Source: Cadophora sp. MPI-SDFR-AT-0126
Taxonomy: Eukaryota > Ascomycota > Leotiomycetes > Helotiales > Ploettnerulaceae
Length of the DNA: 64,000 nucleotides
NCBI GenBank assembly: GCA_020747065.1
Contig: JAGMVK010000012.1
Span: 1,240,001 to 1,304,000 of the forward strand
Direction of reading: 5' to 3'
The notes under the pieces were generated by a model, which made no database searches, was not told the origin of the DNA, and saw only the letters and a program-made list of their open reading frames with translations. The number at the start of each line of letters is the position of its first letter. The stretch's first letter is position 1. Shown one piece after another: positions 24,350 to 36,745 of this stretch. The position numbers and the translations under genes were made by a program.

Positions 24350-26061
24350 ATGGACTCCAAGACCTCCACTCAGATTATCGAGAACGCTGACCTTTCCTCA
24401 GGCAGTGCTATTGCTTTAGATGACAATGCACGCCGAGCTGAGAGGAAACTGCGTACCAAGATCGACCTTTACATCGTCCCGACAGTCGCTTTGCTCTATC
24501 TTATGTGTTTCATCGATCGGGCAAACGTTGGTAAGCAAGTCTGATTCGAACGGAGATTTATATTCCTAACCGAGTTGAAGGCAATGCTCGTCTAGCCGGT
24601 TTTGAAGCCGACCTCAAGCTTGTGAAATATGACTACAATACCGTGCTCTCAATCTTCTATATCTCTTACATTGTGTTCGAGATCCCAGCAACACTTTGCT
24701 GTAAACTGATCGGTACGGCTCTGGATTCTTGGTGGATGGGTTATTTCAGAATAGTCAATACTCATTGCGTCTCTTAGGCCCCGGCTGGTTTCTTCCATTG
24801 ACAACTCTCGGCTTCGGCATCGTCTCTGTTGCTACTGCTTTCGTACGTACGCGTGCTCAGGCGTGTGCTGTTCGATTCCTCCTCGGCATATTCGAGGCAG
24901 GACTCATGCCAGGCATTGCGTACTACCTCTCCCGCTGGTATCGACGTTCTGAATTGGCTTTCAGGCTTGGCCTATACATGGCTATGGCACCACTATCGGG
25001 TGCTTTTGGTGGCCTCCTAGCTTCTGGCATCCTAAAATTGTCACATTTTGGATCACTGCATAGATGGGAAATGTATGTCTACCACTACATTTTGCTGGTA
25101 TAAATGTCACTGACTGTCATCTAGGATCTTTGCAATTGAAGGACTCATCACCATCGTAGTCGCACTTATTGCCCTTTTTACATTGACCGACCGGCCAGAT
25201 ACGGCCCGTTGGCTCTCCGAGGAAGAGAAGGAGCTTGCTATCAATCGCGTCAAGTCGGAACGTCTTGCGCAAGCCGTTTTGTTGGACAAGATCGATAGCA
25301 AGAAGCTGAAGCGCGGTTTCACAAATCCTGTCACACTCGCAACAGCCTGTGTATTCTTGCTCAACAACATCACAGTACTTTCCATCTCCTTCTTTCTCCC
25401 TACCATCATCAGGACTATTTACCCCGGTCGCACTACTGTGCAACAGCAACTCCTGACTGTACCACCATACATCGTCGGTGGCTTCTTTGTTCTGTTGATA
25501 CCGACACTAAGTTGGCGATTCGATCATCGCCAGTGGTTCCTCGCCATCACTGGCCCGACAGCAATTGCAGGATTCTCGATCATGCTAGCTACCTTAGATG
25601 CGAATATACGATACGGAGCTATCTTTCTGATCGCAAGTACTGCATTCACGCTTGGCGCTATGTGTAATGCGCAGGTCAGTGCGAATGTCTTGAGTGACTC
25701 GGCGAGGAGCATTGCAATTGGGACAAATGGTGAGTCTGTCTTTTGATTTTTTCTTTTCAAATACATTCTAGACCAAAGACTGACAGCTGTCGTAGTCATG
25801 TTTGGCAATGTTGGCGGCCTCATTGCAACCTGGACATTCCTCCCTACTGATGCGCCAAAGTACGAAATTGGTAATGGCATAAATTTGACATGCGCCATCC
25901 TTTGGACAATTCTTTCTATTTTAACTTTCTTCTGGATGAAATACGACAACAATAAGCGTGATCAGCGGGCCGCTGGTGCCAAAGAGGAACTTGCAGGGTT
26001 GACACAGAAGCAAGTCATCGATTTGGAGTGGAAGCACCCGGAGTGGCGGTGGAGACCATAA
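24350..26061 (+). CDS. MFS transporter, allantoate/anion permease (Dal5-like) type
   Basis: Plasma-membrane proton symporter of organic anions is the usual role of this group (anion:cation symporter family). Five exons: 24350..24530, 24581..24712, 24778..25072, 25125..25729, 25796..26061, giving 492 residues, a normal length; every intron is GT-AG and in phase. Family marks: KIDLYIVPTVALLYLMCFIDRANVGNARLAG across transmembrane segment 1, FEIPATLCCKLIGPGWFLP, FLLGIFEAGLMPGIAYYLS(R)WY and the late IGTNVMFGNVGGLIATW. The C-terminus ends in a hydrophilic tail with the motif WKHPEWRW common in this family. Its shared promoter with the aldolase gene suggests it imports that pathway's substrate. Confidence 0.93.
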
Positions 26062-27294
26062 GAGACACTTTCGAGAAGCTTCGAGGCATTTGGGGATGTT
26101 CTCAATACTGCACTTGTGGGTATGTGCCGATGTGTAGGCCCATGGCTCGAGGCTTGATCACGAAATGATGATTAAGATATGGGAGTGCTAGAACGGCACC
26201 TCAGATATCACATTCCAGGGGGGTTATTGGGTTCTCAATCTTGCGAAAGGGAATTGCTTGTTTGTTGAAATCAGCTTGCAAGATATTCATGGAATGGATT
26301 AATGTTACGTCCGGCCACCATATAGACTTCATTCCGCTCTGACGTATGGTAAATATTATTATCAAGACTGTGAAGGGAAAACTCCGACCCCCATGAAAAG
26401 ACTGTAGCAAATGCAAGGTACATAAGAAGTGAGGTTTGCGGAATTTCACATAGGCGAAATCAAAGGATATCATATCTGAAGAGTACGAATTGTCGATTGA
26501 AGTGGGGAGTGTAAATCAAATCAGAAGGGAAAATACTACTGCTGTTGTTGAAGTTTCTCTGAAGACAGTTCATCTCAAGTAAATTGCAGGATACACAGCG
26601 CAGGTGACAAAGATGTGCCAAGGCTAATTCACATCTGGGCCAGGGGCATAGCACTTCGGATATGAAAAGTTGCGTTGAAATGAAATTGGCGAGAGAAGCG
26701 GCTCAGTGTGACAGAATAGCGACCAATGCAGTCATAGTACCATGAAATGTATTCGATCTGGGTCCAGCGTTCGTACAGACATGCTCTTGAAAGAGCGCTT
26801 TCTTGCCACCGCGAAAGATCCGAATACGAGAATGCGAGCCGGAACCAGACCTTGTGATGAAGTCAAAAAGGAAGTGGGAGAGTACTGCCCTCTAAAAATT
26901 GTATGATGATGTCTTCCGAGCATGGAGAGAACGGGTAGAAAATCTAATACTCTACCTAAGAGCTTTGGGATCAAGAATGCGGAAATCTGGGGAAACCTGG
27001 CTGTGGCCGCGTCATGCAGAAAAGATACTGTCAACTGAGCAAAGCCAATCTAAGATTAACGCGGAATTAAGCTGGCCAAGGAAAGGGAACATCCATGGCT
27101 CGCATGCCTTTGCAGGTTGATTTCCTTATTTTTCAGACGGACATATTCCGAGCCAATGATTCCGGTTCCGATGTGGCTTCCAGCGACAAAATTTTCCGGT
27201 ACACATAAAAGGAAGCTGATACAAATGCCTTTGCTATCATTGGCGAGCATAGAAACATTGGGCGAATCACTCTTCCAATCGACTCTTCACCGTC
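26062..27294. other. Intergenic region, permease 3' side to MBL gene
   Basis: About 1.2 kb with no recognisable gene. A TATA-like ACATAAAAGG near 27203 stands some 80-90 bases before the MBL start and is a likely core promoter. Confidence 0.4.
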
Positions 27295-28425
27295 ATGCGC
27301 CTCTCTGTCAACTTCTTCGTCGTGCTCGGCGCCACATCTGTGACTGCCTGTGACCCTTCGCATCAATACCTTCGTCGAGGAGCCTCGGGATCGAACGTTG
27401 AACCACCCTCTCCACCCGTTGGTGGCCTCATAGAAACCGTTACAACAAACTTGTCCGCAGTAGGGGGCGGAGGATCAAACTCTCTCTCTGGATTCTTCAA
27501 CACCACTTTGTTTCCTTCGCAGCAACAACAGAATGTAACCGACTTTCTTGCCCAAGCTGCAAAACTTGGCACCGATGGGAAGATCCACCAATACTTTCAG
27601 GATCAGTGCATCACGCAGCAGGTGTACCCAAGTCTTTTCACTCAGCCAGCTGGCTTCGTCCCTCCTTTTTCGCCCTTCGATAACTTCTACTTCGTCGGGC
27701 AAGCCGGCGTGTCAGCCTGGGCCTATGATACAGGCGATGGGCTGGTGGTGATCGATTCACTCGATTCCTCCGTGGAGATAAAAGCGATCATGATTCCGGC
27801 GCTGGAGGGTTTCGGATTCACTGGGAATGATATCAAGCATGTTATTATCACACATGAGCATGCAGATCACTACGGTGGAGCCAAGTATCTCAAGGACACA
27901 TATAACTCGACAATTTACGCCTCTGATGTCGCTTGGCAAGAGATGGCCACTTATGATGTTCCTCTCAACGCGACCAACTATCCTCCAAGCAGAGACGCAA
28001 CTTTGGTAGATGGTCAAGTCCTGACAGTAGGAAGAATATCAATCGAGACTGTCCTTACACCTGGCCATACCCCCGGCACCCTATCACTGATCTTCCCACT
28101 AACCACGAAAAATGGCACCGAGAAGCACATGGCTGGCTTGAATGGAGGTACAGGCAACCCGCAGTCTGCTATTGACCGGACCAACAAGGTGCTATCGAAC
28201 AGGCGCCTGGCGAGCATTGCTTATGAGAGGGGTGTTGATACGCTTATTTCGAACCACCATGTTGTTGACCATGCTCTGTTCAATGCGGACTTGCTTGCTC
28301 ACTCGACTCCGGGCGCGACTAATCCGTTTGTGATTGGGAAGCAGAATTATTACAATTACTTGAACATTTTGGGCCTATGCACCAAAGTACTTGCGGCGAG
28401 GCAGGGAATGAATCTCTGGGTTTGA
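27295..28425 (+). CDS. Secreted metallo-beta-lactamase-fold hydrolase
   Basis: Single exon, 376 residues. The N-terminus MRLSVNFFVVLGATSVTAC is a probable signal peptide, so export is likely. The MBL zinc motif HxHxDH is present as THEHADHYGG. A second metal-site His is in LTPGHTPGTLS, and a late NHHVVDH gives a further one. Spacing is like the class B3/glyoxalase-type secreted fungal proteins. Several N-x-S/T sites fit secretion. Substrate unknown; lactonase, lactamase or other hydrolase activity are all possible. It stands alone, with large gene-free stretches on both sides. Confidence 0.9.
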   Translation: MRLSVNFFVVLGATSVTACDPSHQYLRRGASGSNVEPPSPPVGGLIETVTTNLSAVGGGGSNSLSGFFNTTLFPSQQQQNVTDFLAQAAKLGTDGKIHQYFQDQCITQQVYPSLFTQPAGFVPPFSPFDNFYFVGQAGVSAWAYDTGDGLVVIDSLDSSVEIKAIMIPALEGFGFTGNDIKHVIITHEHADHYGGAKYLKDTYNSTIYASDVAWQEMATYDVPLNATNYPPSRDATLVDGQVLTVGRISIETVLTPGHTPGTLSLIFPLTTKNGTEKHMAGLNGGTGNPQSAIDRTNKVLSNRRLASIAYERGVDTLISNHHVVDHALFNADLLAHSTPGATNPFVIGKQNYYNYLNILGLCTKVLAARQGMNLWV

Positions 28426-30493
28426 AGGTTGAGGATCGGGGTTTTGGGATGGGAAAAACTCCCTCAAGCAATCTTTGACTTACTCACTGTAATCTTGAGT
28501 ATACTAGGGAGAATAATCCACAATCTTTTGACTTTGAATGCTCACAAACGTCCGTGAGGTTGAATTTACGATTGCCAAAATTACTGATGTTGTTACCTCG
28601 CTTATTTCCTTCCCCACTCCTGCAGCACTTCAACCAATTTGATCACAACCCACATCGTAAAGCACGATAGCACTAGCCGTACTGAACTATGCATCTCAGA
28701 TGTGAACTTAGTCTCGTCTTGCTAGCACACAGATTCTCGCATGGGAACATGGTGGGGTCAATCAAAGTTCTTCTTGAGCGAGCCACAACTCCAGATTGAA
28801 TGTGAACGTCCAGTTCACAGCAAAGTGCATTGAGTCAATCGTGTGCATACGAGTGGAGAACTGATTGATTGCAGTGTTAGCCGTGGCGGCTGTGCGTAAG
28901 CACTATTGTCTCCGACGATTTATTGTACTGTACTTATTCACTACAGAAAGCGTCCAGATTGAGCTCCTGAATTTCCTACTTAACGGCTTTATGGGCACTA
29001 TCCAGACGAGCGCTCATCCGATCTGCACCTTTACATGAAATCAAAAAGGATTCTTCGGCGGCGGCGAAGGACAATGATCGTGCGGAAATGGTGTTCTGAT
29101 CTCAGGGAGGGACCGCACTACGTACATCATAAGCACTACCAAACGCATTTCGCCAAGGTGGGAAATTATTGTCATATAAATTTGGTGCTCTCAGGCAAGA
29201 TTCCACAGTTATTTATTACTCATCATCATTTCTTCTGATCACTTTCTAATTCATCGCAACAATGATAACAGAACTCGAAAACGTCGCGAAATGGCACGCA
29301 GTGAAACTTTACTTGCCTCTCCCAAGGAGCAGTAGGTGGATGTCAGCGTACTTCTGTACCCACTGATTGGGGTCCCACTGCACCCAATAAATCACACCAG
29401 CTCTCTGTTTCTTGGCGTTGGTAGAATGTGTACATGTTGACGACGCGTCTACTTATACTTCTGAGCAAGAGCTCTGAAGCAAGGTCGAGGGTGAATCCTC
29501 GAGCTGGAGGCGAATAGCACACGATCTTGCCAATCAATCGGGATGGTTGAATCGCGACTTTGTTCATCGATCGTTAATTAGATGACAACACTACTGACTA
29601 GCGCTCTGATACCCACATCTAATCGAGAACAACAACTGTCTTCTCTACCTCCAAGCCTTCTAGACTTCAGATAATAACCTCTGCACTTGTAGAGAAACAA
29701 ATAAGGACTGGTCAATAAAATAAGCCTCACTGTCAGGATCTACCGCGTCCGCCCGTTGTAAGAATCAGGAGACTTGCGATGTTTCTTGGATATGGTCGCC
29801 ATCTACCTTGTTGGGAAAGCGAGGTGGACGGAGTCTCGATGGATGGACATGTTTATATAGTAGGTGGGGTGTGAGAGGGGTGGGGAGGGGCGAGGTGAAT
29901 TGTGAATTGTTGATACTAGGGGAGATAGGGGACGCAGGATGAGGAAGTGAATTAATAGCTTTGGAGTCTCCCCTATTTACAGTCCTGGATATGGTTGAAT
30001 GTAGGAAGAAGCAGTTACCGCGGTTTGGTATGAAGGCTGGACCGTTAACAAAATCTTTTTGGGCCAAAGCAGGAGTTCAAGTACTAGGCATATTCCAGCT
30101 ATACACAAGTAGATAGGTCCCGATACACACATCTCTCATGCCAGGGCTACAGCTACCCACTCGTAAGAAACATCAAATTTTATTTACTGCTGTCCATCCC
30201 ATCTCCTTTGCCGCGTATCAGGAAGAAGAGAAGAAGCAGAATAGAATGGGTATTATACACCGACAAACACAACCGGAACAACCCAACTGCATGAGACCTG
30301 CTGTCTGTTTAGGAAGCATAGGCGAAATTCGATCCTCTGCATAGAAGCCAGAAGTCACGGACGACTTGATTCGTGCCTTTTGCGCCGCGAAGACTGTCTG
30401 ATATTAGCTCATCCCATTCGAAGAGGTCTTCTAATCATAATCTTTCTGCAAAGCAGGAGCCAAGCTTCACTGGAAACTGGGGTTCGTGGGGAC
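28426..30493. other. Gene-poor region, about 2.1 kb
   Basis: No frame joins into a recognisable protein on either strand. Open frames are short and unconvincing. The right end contains the 3' UTR of the importin gene. Confidence 0.4.
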
Positions 30494-33400
30494 TCACTTT
30501 ACAATCTTCGCCAAAAACACACTCTTATCCTTCGCAGTAACCTTCTCACTCGGGAAATTTGCATCGAACAACGCGGCCTCGAACCAAGCTTTCGCATGTA
30601 CCTGTCGCACAATGAGCTTTTTGATTGGGTCTGACAGTTTCTCCAGTTCGCTGCGGGCGGCGTTGCCGCCGATGTTGTATATTAAGGCTTGTGCGAGGAG
30701 GGGGCCTAGGTGGGAGACGGCAGTTTCGATCGAGGATTGGAGAGGTGGAGATTGGGTGGGGAGCGCGATAAATGTGGCCTGGGCAAATCAATATGGTTAG
30801 CTTCCTTAATTTAGCTTGAGGGAGGAGGAGGAGGAAAGAATGAAGACTGCACCCAGAAATCTGCTGAAGATGCTTTTGGCAGGGGCTCAGTGCCTGCGAG
30901 TGCTTTGAGGGCAAACAAGAATATGAATTCTAGAGAAGCTGGAGGTTGGTGATCTAGCAGAACTCCCGGGAATTTAGATAATAGTCGCTGTAGGAACTCT
31001 ATACTGGCTTGTGCGATTTCTGGATCGTTACCAGGTTCTACGTGTGTCAGTAGAATATACCAAGAGCGACGAGAGGGACCCACCTCCGAGGTTTTGAAGG
31101 ATTTGTGACACCCAATTCAGCAGAGTTTCGAGGATCTCTTGGATATCAGGAGTCAGCTTCTGAGTTGTGATTAGGAAAGCTGCGGTATTAATCAAGCGGC
31201 CCAATCGTGGTGTTTGCGAGTTCGCCTTCATCAAGAACTGGGCTGCCATCCTGGAAGGTAGCACGAAGGGTCCTGGCTCTTCTTCTCTGAAACCATGCCG
31301 TAAGATCATGCAAAGTTCTTCTACAATCTCTCCTCGGTCTCCTAGGACATTGAATACTCGATCCATCATTAGGTATATCCTTTGCTGGACATGACTGCCC
31401 TTGCCAGTTGTCCAGAATGGTGATACTGGTTCGGCTATCTTTTCGAGATCGACAGGCTTATCCTCTGGGGCCTGGATGCCCTTTGACATTCCAGCAAGAC
31501 ATTTTAGAGATATGATGCCAAGATCTAGTGCCGTGAGTTCGCCGCTGCTATTTCCATTGGCCATTTGTAGACATTTTTCGACATCCAATTGGACGTAGTC
31601 TAGTAATTGCTCAAGAGGTGCGAGCTTGCTTTCCTCGTTGTCCAGTCCTTGGATAATAGAAGCTATACCTTCCATCACTGCCTCCTTCACGGTTCCGTCA
31701 AGCGCGTAGTTGGAGGCGATATTGCCATAATGTTGCAGAAACGCACCAAGCTCGGGTAATAGAATCGTCCGACAATCTGAGCAAAGCTTCATGATTGACC
31801 TCGATGCGGTCTTCGCCAATGCAGTTGAACTAGTCGCAGCGAAGACGATGTTGAGTACTGCTGGTAGATTCGATGGTCGGTGTTTGAAGTAATCTGGATA
31901 TACGATAACCAGATCCAGAAAACTTTTCATGGCGCGAGTCGGGACTTGCTGGTCAAAGTCCCCAATCAGAGTGAGAAGTGAGGGAGAAAATACGTTATCT
32001 AGATAGCCATCGCGCTGTGGTGCATCATAGACGCAGTCGGCGAACCACGTCAGGCAGAACATCGATGCCTCGACTTCTGCCCAATTTTTAGTGACAGTTG
32101 AGCTCTGCAGTAGGTCGATGAACACTTGTAGAAGATTTATGCCGGTGGTGAGATAGAATTGCTGCAATAGATCTGAAAAATCCCTGCGAGCGTCCTTGAA
32201 CCCTGTTCGGTCCACAGAATCCCAAGAATTGTACTCCTCAGCCGGAGGAAATTGACTCTTGATCCAACATCTTTCGATCACTTGCTTGACATGTTCTTGA
32301 GCAGCCAGGAACCATGAAGGTTTCTGTTCTCCTTCTGGGCAGCTGTAGACATCGTCCACCATCGTCTCAACGAATGTATTCCAGAATTCTAGAGCAGGAA
32401 CATAGATCTTGTCTTCACAGACTGCATAGCCTTCGGCACCAAGGAGGGCGCAGAGAGCAGACAGATACTGATGCGATTGTGGATCAGTAGCGCAATTTCG
32501 AGCCAGATCTTGAACGGTCGCGTCGCCAAATGCGATCATGAACATTCCAAATTGGAGAGAATCGAAGTCGAAGTCTCCCTTGACTAGTCTCTCATACCGT
32601 TCTTGGGCCCACTGGCTATTAAACAAGGCTTGCAGGATTGTGAAGTCCTCTTTGCGGAGGAACTTGGAGTAGTTCGTGAGGACATCAGAGAGCAGTTCAA
32701 TCGTAATTTCGTAAAGGTCATCTTGTCCGAGGCACATAATGGAAGGCTGTGTGAGGGACTGCAAGGGATCAAGCATTATGCCATCATCAACAAAAGCGCG
32801 ATGTGAGTACGAGACCCAAGACTGAGAATGATCAGTGAATGCTTGGATGGACGATTAGGACTACACGGCAAGAGACATACCTGAAAGCATTTCATAGCTT
32901 CCTGTCGAATTTTCATGTCCGCGGAATCGTCACTGATATACTTTGCCATTAGTGGGACAATGTCACCAACATTGGGTACCACGCTGAGGTGGAATTTATG
33001 TCTAGTCATCGTCAGCTTGGCTGTAATGAGGATTGGAGGGCCTGACTCAACTGCTTCATTGAATTGGAGTCCGTCTTCCCAACCTCTTCCACAAGCGTTG
33101 CAGCGAACCAGAAGAGAGCCACAGCTTTCGGAACAGGACTGCTGTTCTTGGTGTTGGAGATATTGTCAACCATAGCCACTGCTTCCTGAGAATTTTCCAA
33201 AGATGCATATGGAAGGGCCTCGTTGGTACATAAGCAAAGCATCAGATGCTTTACGCACCTTTCCCACGACGAAGAGAATTGAAGGAAATATGCCACCAGT
33301 GTTGAGCACAACTTCCTGATAACAAGAGCGCTCTCAGATCCATTCAAGCAGCGGATTAACCAGCTGATGAGCGTCTGAAGCAGGGCTTGGGCATCCTCTT

Positions 33401-33848
33401 CACCGAGAGATTTTCTGAAAATTGTTAGCTGGGGTCATCCACTGCAAAATAGAAGTACTTGCGCGTCAGTATTGAGTTTGACCGTGAAAGTCAAAGCTGC
33501 AAAGAATCTCACTTGCTCGTCCCCGTGACCAAGGAGACTTGTTGCCAGCTGCCATCCTTCCGGCGAGCGTTGAAGTCTCTGTAGGGTCTCCTGTATTTTG
33601 GCCACCTTTTCCGGCGCTCCAGGAGTGTACAGTTGAGTAATGAGCTGTTGAAATATTAACAAATCATTCCCAGATCTCCATGTTCGAAATCAGCGCGCTG
33701 GGTGTGCCCCCACGAAGTAGCTGTCAACGAGCTATGGCCGATATAAGCCGCTCTTACGAAAGAGAGAGATCTTCAAGGGAACCAATGACTAGACTCAACG
33801 TACCAATTCTACCTCCTTTAGGGAGGTGGGCAAATGGCCATTTTCCAT
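30494..33848 (-). CDS. Importin-13 / Kap122-type karyopherin
   Basis: Nuclear transport receptor of the importin-beta superfamily; yeast Kap122/Pdr6 imports TFIIA subunits, others import different cargoes. Seven exons (minus): 33804..33848, 33463..33644, 33052..33414, 32881..33001, 31084..32821, 30853..31037, 30494..30778, giving 972 residues, the expected length. N-terminal matches: LITQLYTPGAPEKVAKIQET, LQRLQRSPEGWQLA and VRFFAALTFTVKL. HEAT-like helical repeats fill the rest. The C-terminus, DNVAF-free and ending VFLAKIVK, matches the family. The second intron has donor GCAAGT; no GT donor nearby gives the needed phase 2. It is divergent from the aminopeptidase P gene. Naming within the Kap122/Mtr10 group is by similarity from memory. 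Confidence 0.9.
33415..33462 (-). other. GC-AG intron in the importin gene
   Basis: 48-base intron on the minus strand with donor GCAAGT after ACTGACGC, a GCTAAC branch site and acceptor TTTCAG. The GT four bases further in gives the wrong phase. Confidence 0.75.
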
Positions 33849-34440
33849 CTCGAGCACGGTTTGCTTGTCAGGAGATGGGGGCAAACGAAGCGAAAGATTC
33901 ATGTGCTGTCTCTAAACGAGCAGAATGATGAGCGACAACCTCTTAAGGTCACAGAGCTCCAAGTGAATTTTCATCATCCAATACTGATCCGAACTTTACT
34001 GAAGCGAGATCATTCGTACTTTCATGTTTGTGGTTTGCTAATCATGCAACAAACATGTCGAGGAAATATTTTGTGTAAGGCATCAGGACATGGATGTCTT
34101 GTTCATCAGGCATCAATCTGCCACCCGCCGACACTCACTCAGCCTTATCCTTATCCGGGCAACCAGCTCCCTTGTGCCTATGCCAGCCGGGCAAATGCCA
34201 ACAACGCCTTCACTCTTCCTCTTCCAATTGCATCTGCAAGCCTTCGTTGACGAGCCATTGGGTATGTGCTGTTTTTTTTTCTATCTCCCCTGGCTCACTA
34301 CCTTGTGGGTCATGTCGCGCCCAGTATGTTACCCGTTTGGAGATTGACTATTACACAGAGAGCTCTAAAGATTGGGCCCGGTCTTCTTCACTCCACATTC
34401 GCAGCCAATCTTGTGTCGTGGGGGCTTTCCTGATGAACCA
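33849..34440. promoter_or_regulatory. Divergent promoter region, importin and aminopeptidase P
   Basis: About 590-775 bases between two divergent housekeeping genes, depending on which aminopeptidase start is used. No gene was seen. Confidence 0.4.
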
Positions 34441-34623
34441 ATGCGATACTTTCGAGCTCTTCAAAAAGCCTTCATAAGAACGCAGCCCTCCATCCTCACA
34501 GAATCTCGAAGCCAGAACATACACATCTGCATTCGATACAGTTCCTTTCTCGCAAGCGCCAGCACAAACCCCACCAAGAACAAGTCAATACACCTGGGAA
34601 AGTTCGTAAAGCCAAGCATCGAG

Positions 34624-36582
34624 ATGGAGAAGGTCGTCACAACAGAACGCCTGGCCCGGCTAAGGGAGCTGATGAAGAAGCACAAGGTGGACATCTACAG
34701 TATGTGAGTGGTCGAGCTCCTGGTATTCAACAATCACTTACCCCGCGACTAGTTGTGCCCTCTGAAGACAGCCATTCCTCGGAATACATTGCACCGTGTG
34801 ATGCCAGAAGAGAGTACATTACGGGCTTTACGGGCTCGGCAGGTTGTGCGGTGATTACTCACGAGAAAGCTGCACTAGCTACAGACGGTCGATATTTCAA
34901 CCAAGCTTCGAAACAGCTTGACGAAAACTGGCTGCTTCTGAAGCAAGGATTACAAGATGTCCCAACTTGGCAAGAATGGTCTGCAGAGCAGTCTGAAGGA
35001 GGGAAAGTGGTAGGAGTTGATCCAAGGGTCATCTCTGCACCAGAAGCTCGAAAGTTGTCTGAAAAGATCAGGAAGCGGGGTGGACAAGATCTTATGGCGA
35101 TAGAGGAGAATCTGGTGGATCTTATATGGGGAAGCGATCGCCCATCTCTGCCTATGGAACCGGTCAAGCTTCTTGCTCAACACTTTGCCGGAAAGGACGT
35201 GAAGACAAAGCTAGAAGAGCTTCGTAAAGAACTGGACAAGAAGAAGAGCTCTGGATTCATAGTGTCAATGTTGGACGAGGTCGCGTGGCTCTTCAACATG
35301 CGAGGAAACGATATCCCATACAACCCAGTATTTTTCTCCTATGCATCTGTCACACCAACCTCGGCAACATTATACGTCAACTCGTCTAAGCTGAGCAGCG
35401 AATGCCAGACATACCTCATGGAAAACGGGGTGTCAGTCCGGCCTTACGAGAAGATCTTCGATGACAGTAAGATGCTGGGCGAATCGTTACCATCTCCAGA
35501 GGCCGAAGGTCAAGCCGAGGCTAAGATCAAGAAGTTCTTGGTGTCGACCAAGACCTCTTGGGCTTTGAAACGAGCCCTGGGCGGAGAAGCCAAGGTCGAG
35601 GAGATCAGAAGTCCAGTTGGCGATGCCAAAGCTGTCAAGAATGAAACAGAGCTTGAGGGTATGAGAGCTTGCCATGTTCGCGACGGAGCTGCGTTGACAG
35701 AGTACTTCGCATGGCTGGAGCATCGACTTACTGTTGATAAAACACCAATCGACGAGGTCGAGGCTGCTGACAAGCTGGAGGAAATACGGTCGACGAAGAA
35801 GAACTTTGTTGGGTTGTCTTTTGATACCATTTCATCCACCGGAGCGAATGCTGCTGTGATACACTACTCGCCCGAACGGGGAAACTGCTCAATTATCGAT
35901 CCGAATGCTATTTACCTTTGCGACTCCGGTGCTCAGTACTTTGATGGAACTACAGACACGACTCGTACTCTTCACTTTGGAGAACCTACTGAAATGGAGA
36001 GAAAGGCATATACATTGGTGTTGAAAGGCAACATTGCTTTGGATGTTGCTATCTTCCCCAAGGGAACCACCGGATTTGCTCTCGATACCTTGGCGAGACA
36101 ATTCCTCTGGGTATGTAACACGCTTTCTTTTTTCATACTTGCTGACTGCCCAATAGGAGGAAGGATTGGACTACCGTCATGGTACAGGTCACGGTGTTGG
36201 ATCATACCTGAACGTGCATGAAGGGCCAATTGGGATTGGCACCAGAATACAGTACTCGGAAGTCCCACTCGCACCGGGAAATGTGATTTCGAATGAACCT
36301 GGATACTACGAAGACGGCAGTTTCGGTATCCGCATTGAAAATATCGTCATGGTGAAAGAGGCTGAGACAAAGCACAAATTTGGCGACAAGCCATATTTGG
36401 GCTTCGAACATGTCACGATGGTCCCATACTGCCGCAAACTCATCGATGAGAGTCTCCTCACCAGGAGAGAGAAGCACTGGCTAAACGAATACCACGCCGA
36501 CATCCACGGCAAGACCAAGGATTTCTTTGAGCCAGGTTCCCTGGCTATGAAGTGGTTGGAGCGGGAGACACAACCTTTCTAA
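34624..36582 (+). CDS. Xaa-Pro aminopeptidase P (M24B metallopeptidase)
   Basis: Removes N-terminal residues that precede proline; a two-metal enzyme. Exons 34624..34699, 34753..36110, 36157..36582 give 619 residues, matching fungal aminopeptidase P. The first intron restores [19 protein letters not shown]; the second restores [20 protein letters not shown]. Metal ligands are visible: two Asp in [17 protein letters not shown], His in HGTGHGVG, Glu in [11 protein letters not shown] and Glu in IRIENIV. The frame stays open upstream to an ATG at 34441 whose product would begin [15 protein letters not shown], rich in Arg and Phe like a mitochondrial presequence. A cytosolic form from 34624 and a longer mitochondrial form are both possible. 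Animal Xpnpep1 and Xpnpep3 show such a location split; for fungi it is inference. Confidence 0.94.
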
Positions 36583-36745
36583 TCAGTAATCATCTCTTCC
36601 AGCATACAGATGCAGGATAGTAATTCCAGCATATCACGATGAGGATGGAAGCAAGGAAGCGAGCGAGCGTCTTTCTGTCTGGCCTTTTGGTATCTAATAT
36701 ACATGACTGGCAACTCAGCCTTCTTCTCCCTCCAATACCTACCTA

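Noticed and set aside
30546..30914. 122-codon minus-strand frame over the importin 3' end
   Set aside because: A different frame from the conserved importin C-terminus, which is explained by the exons 30494..30778 and 30853..31037.
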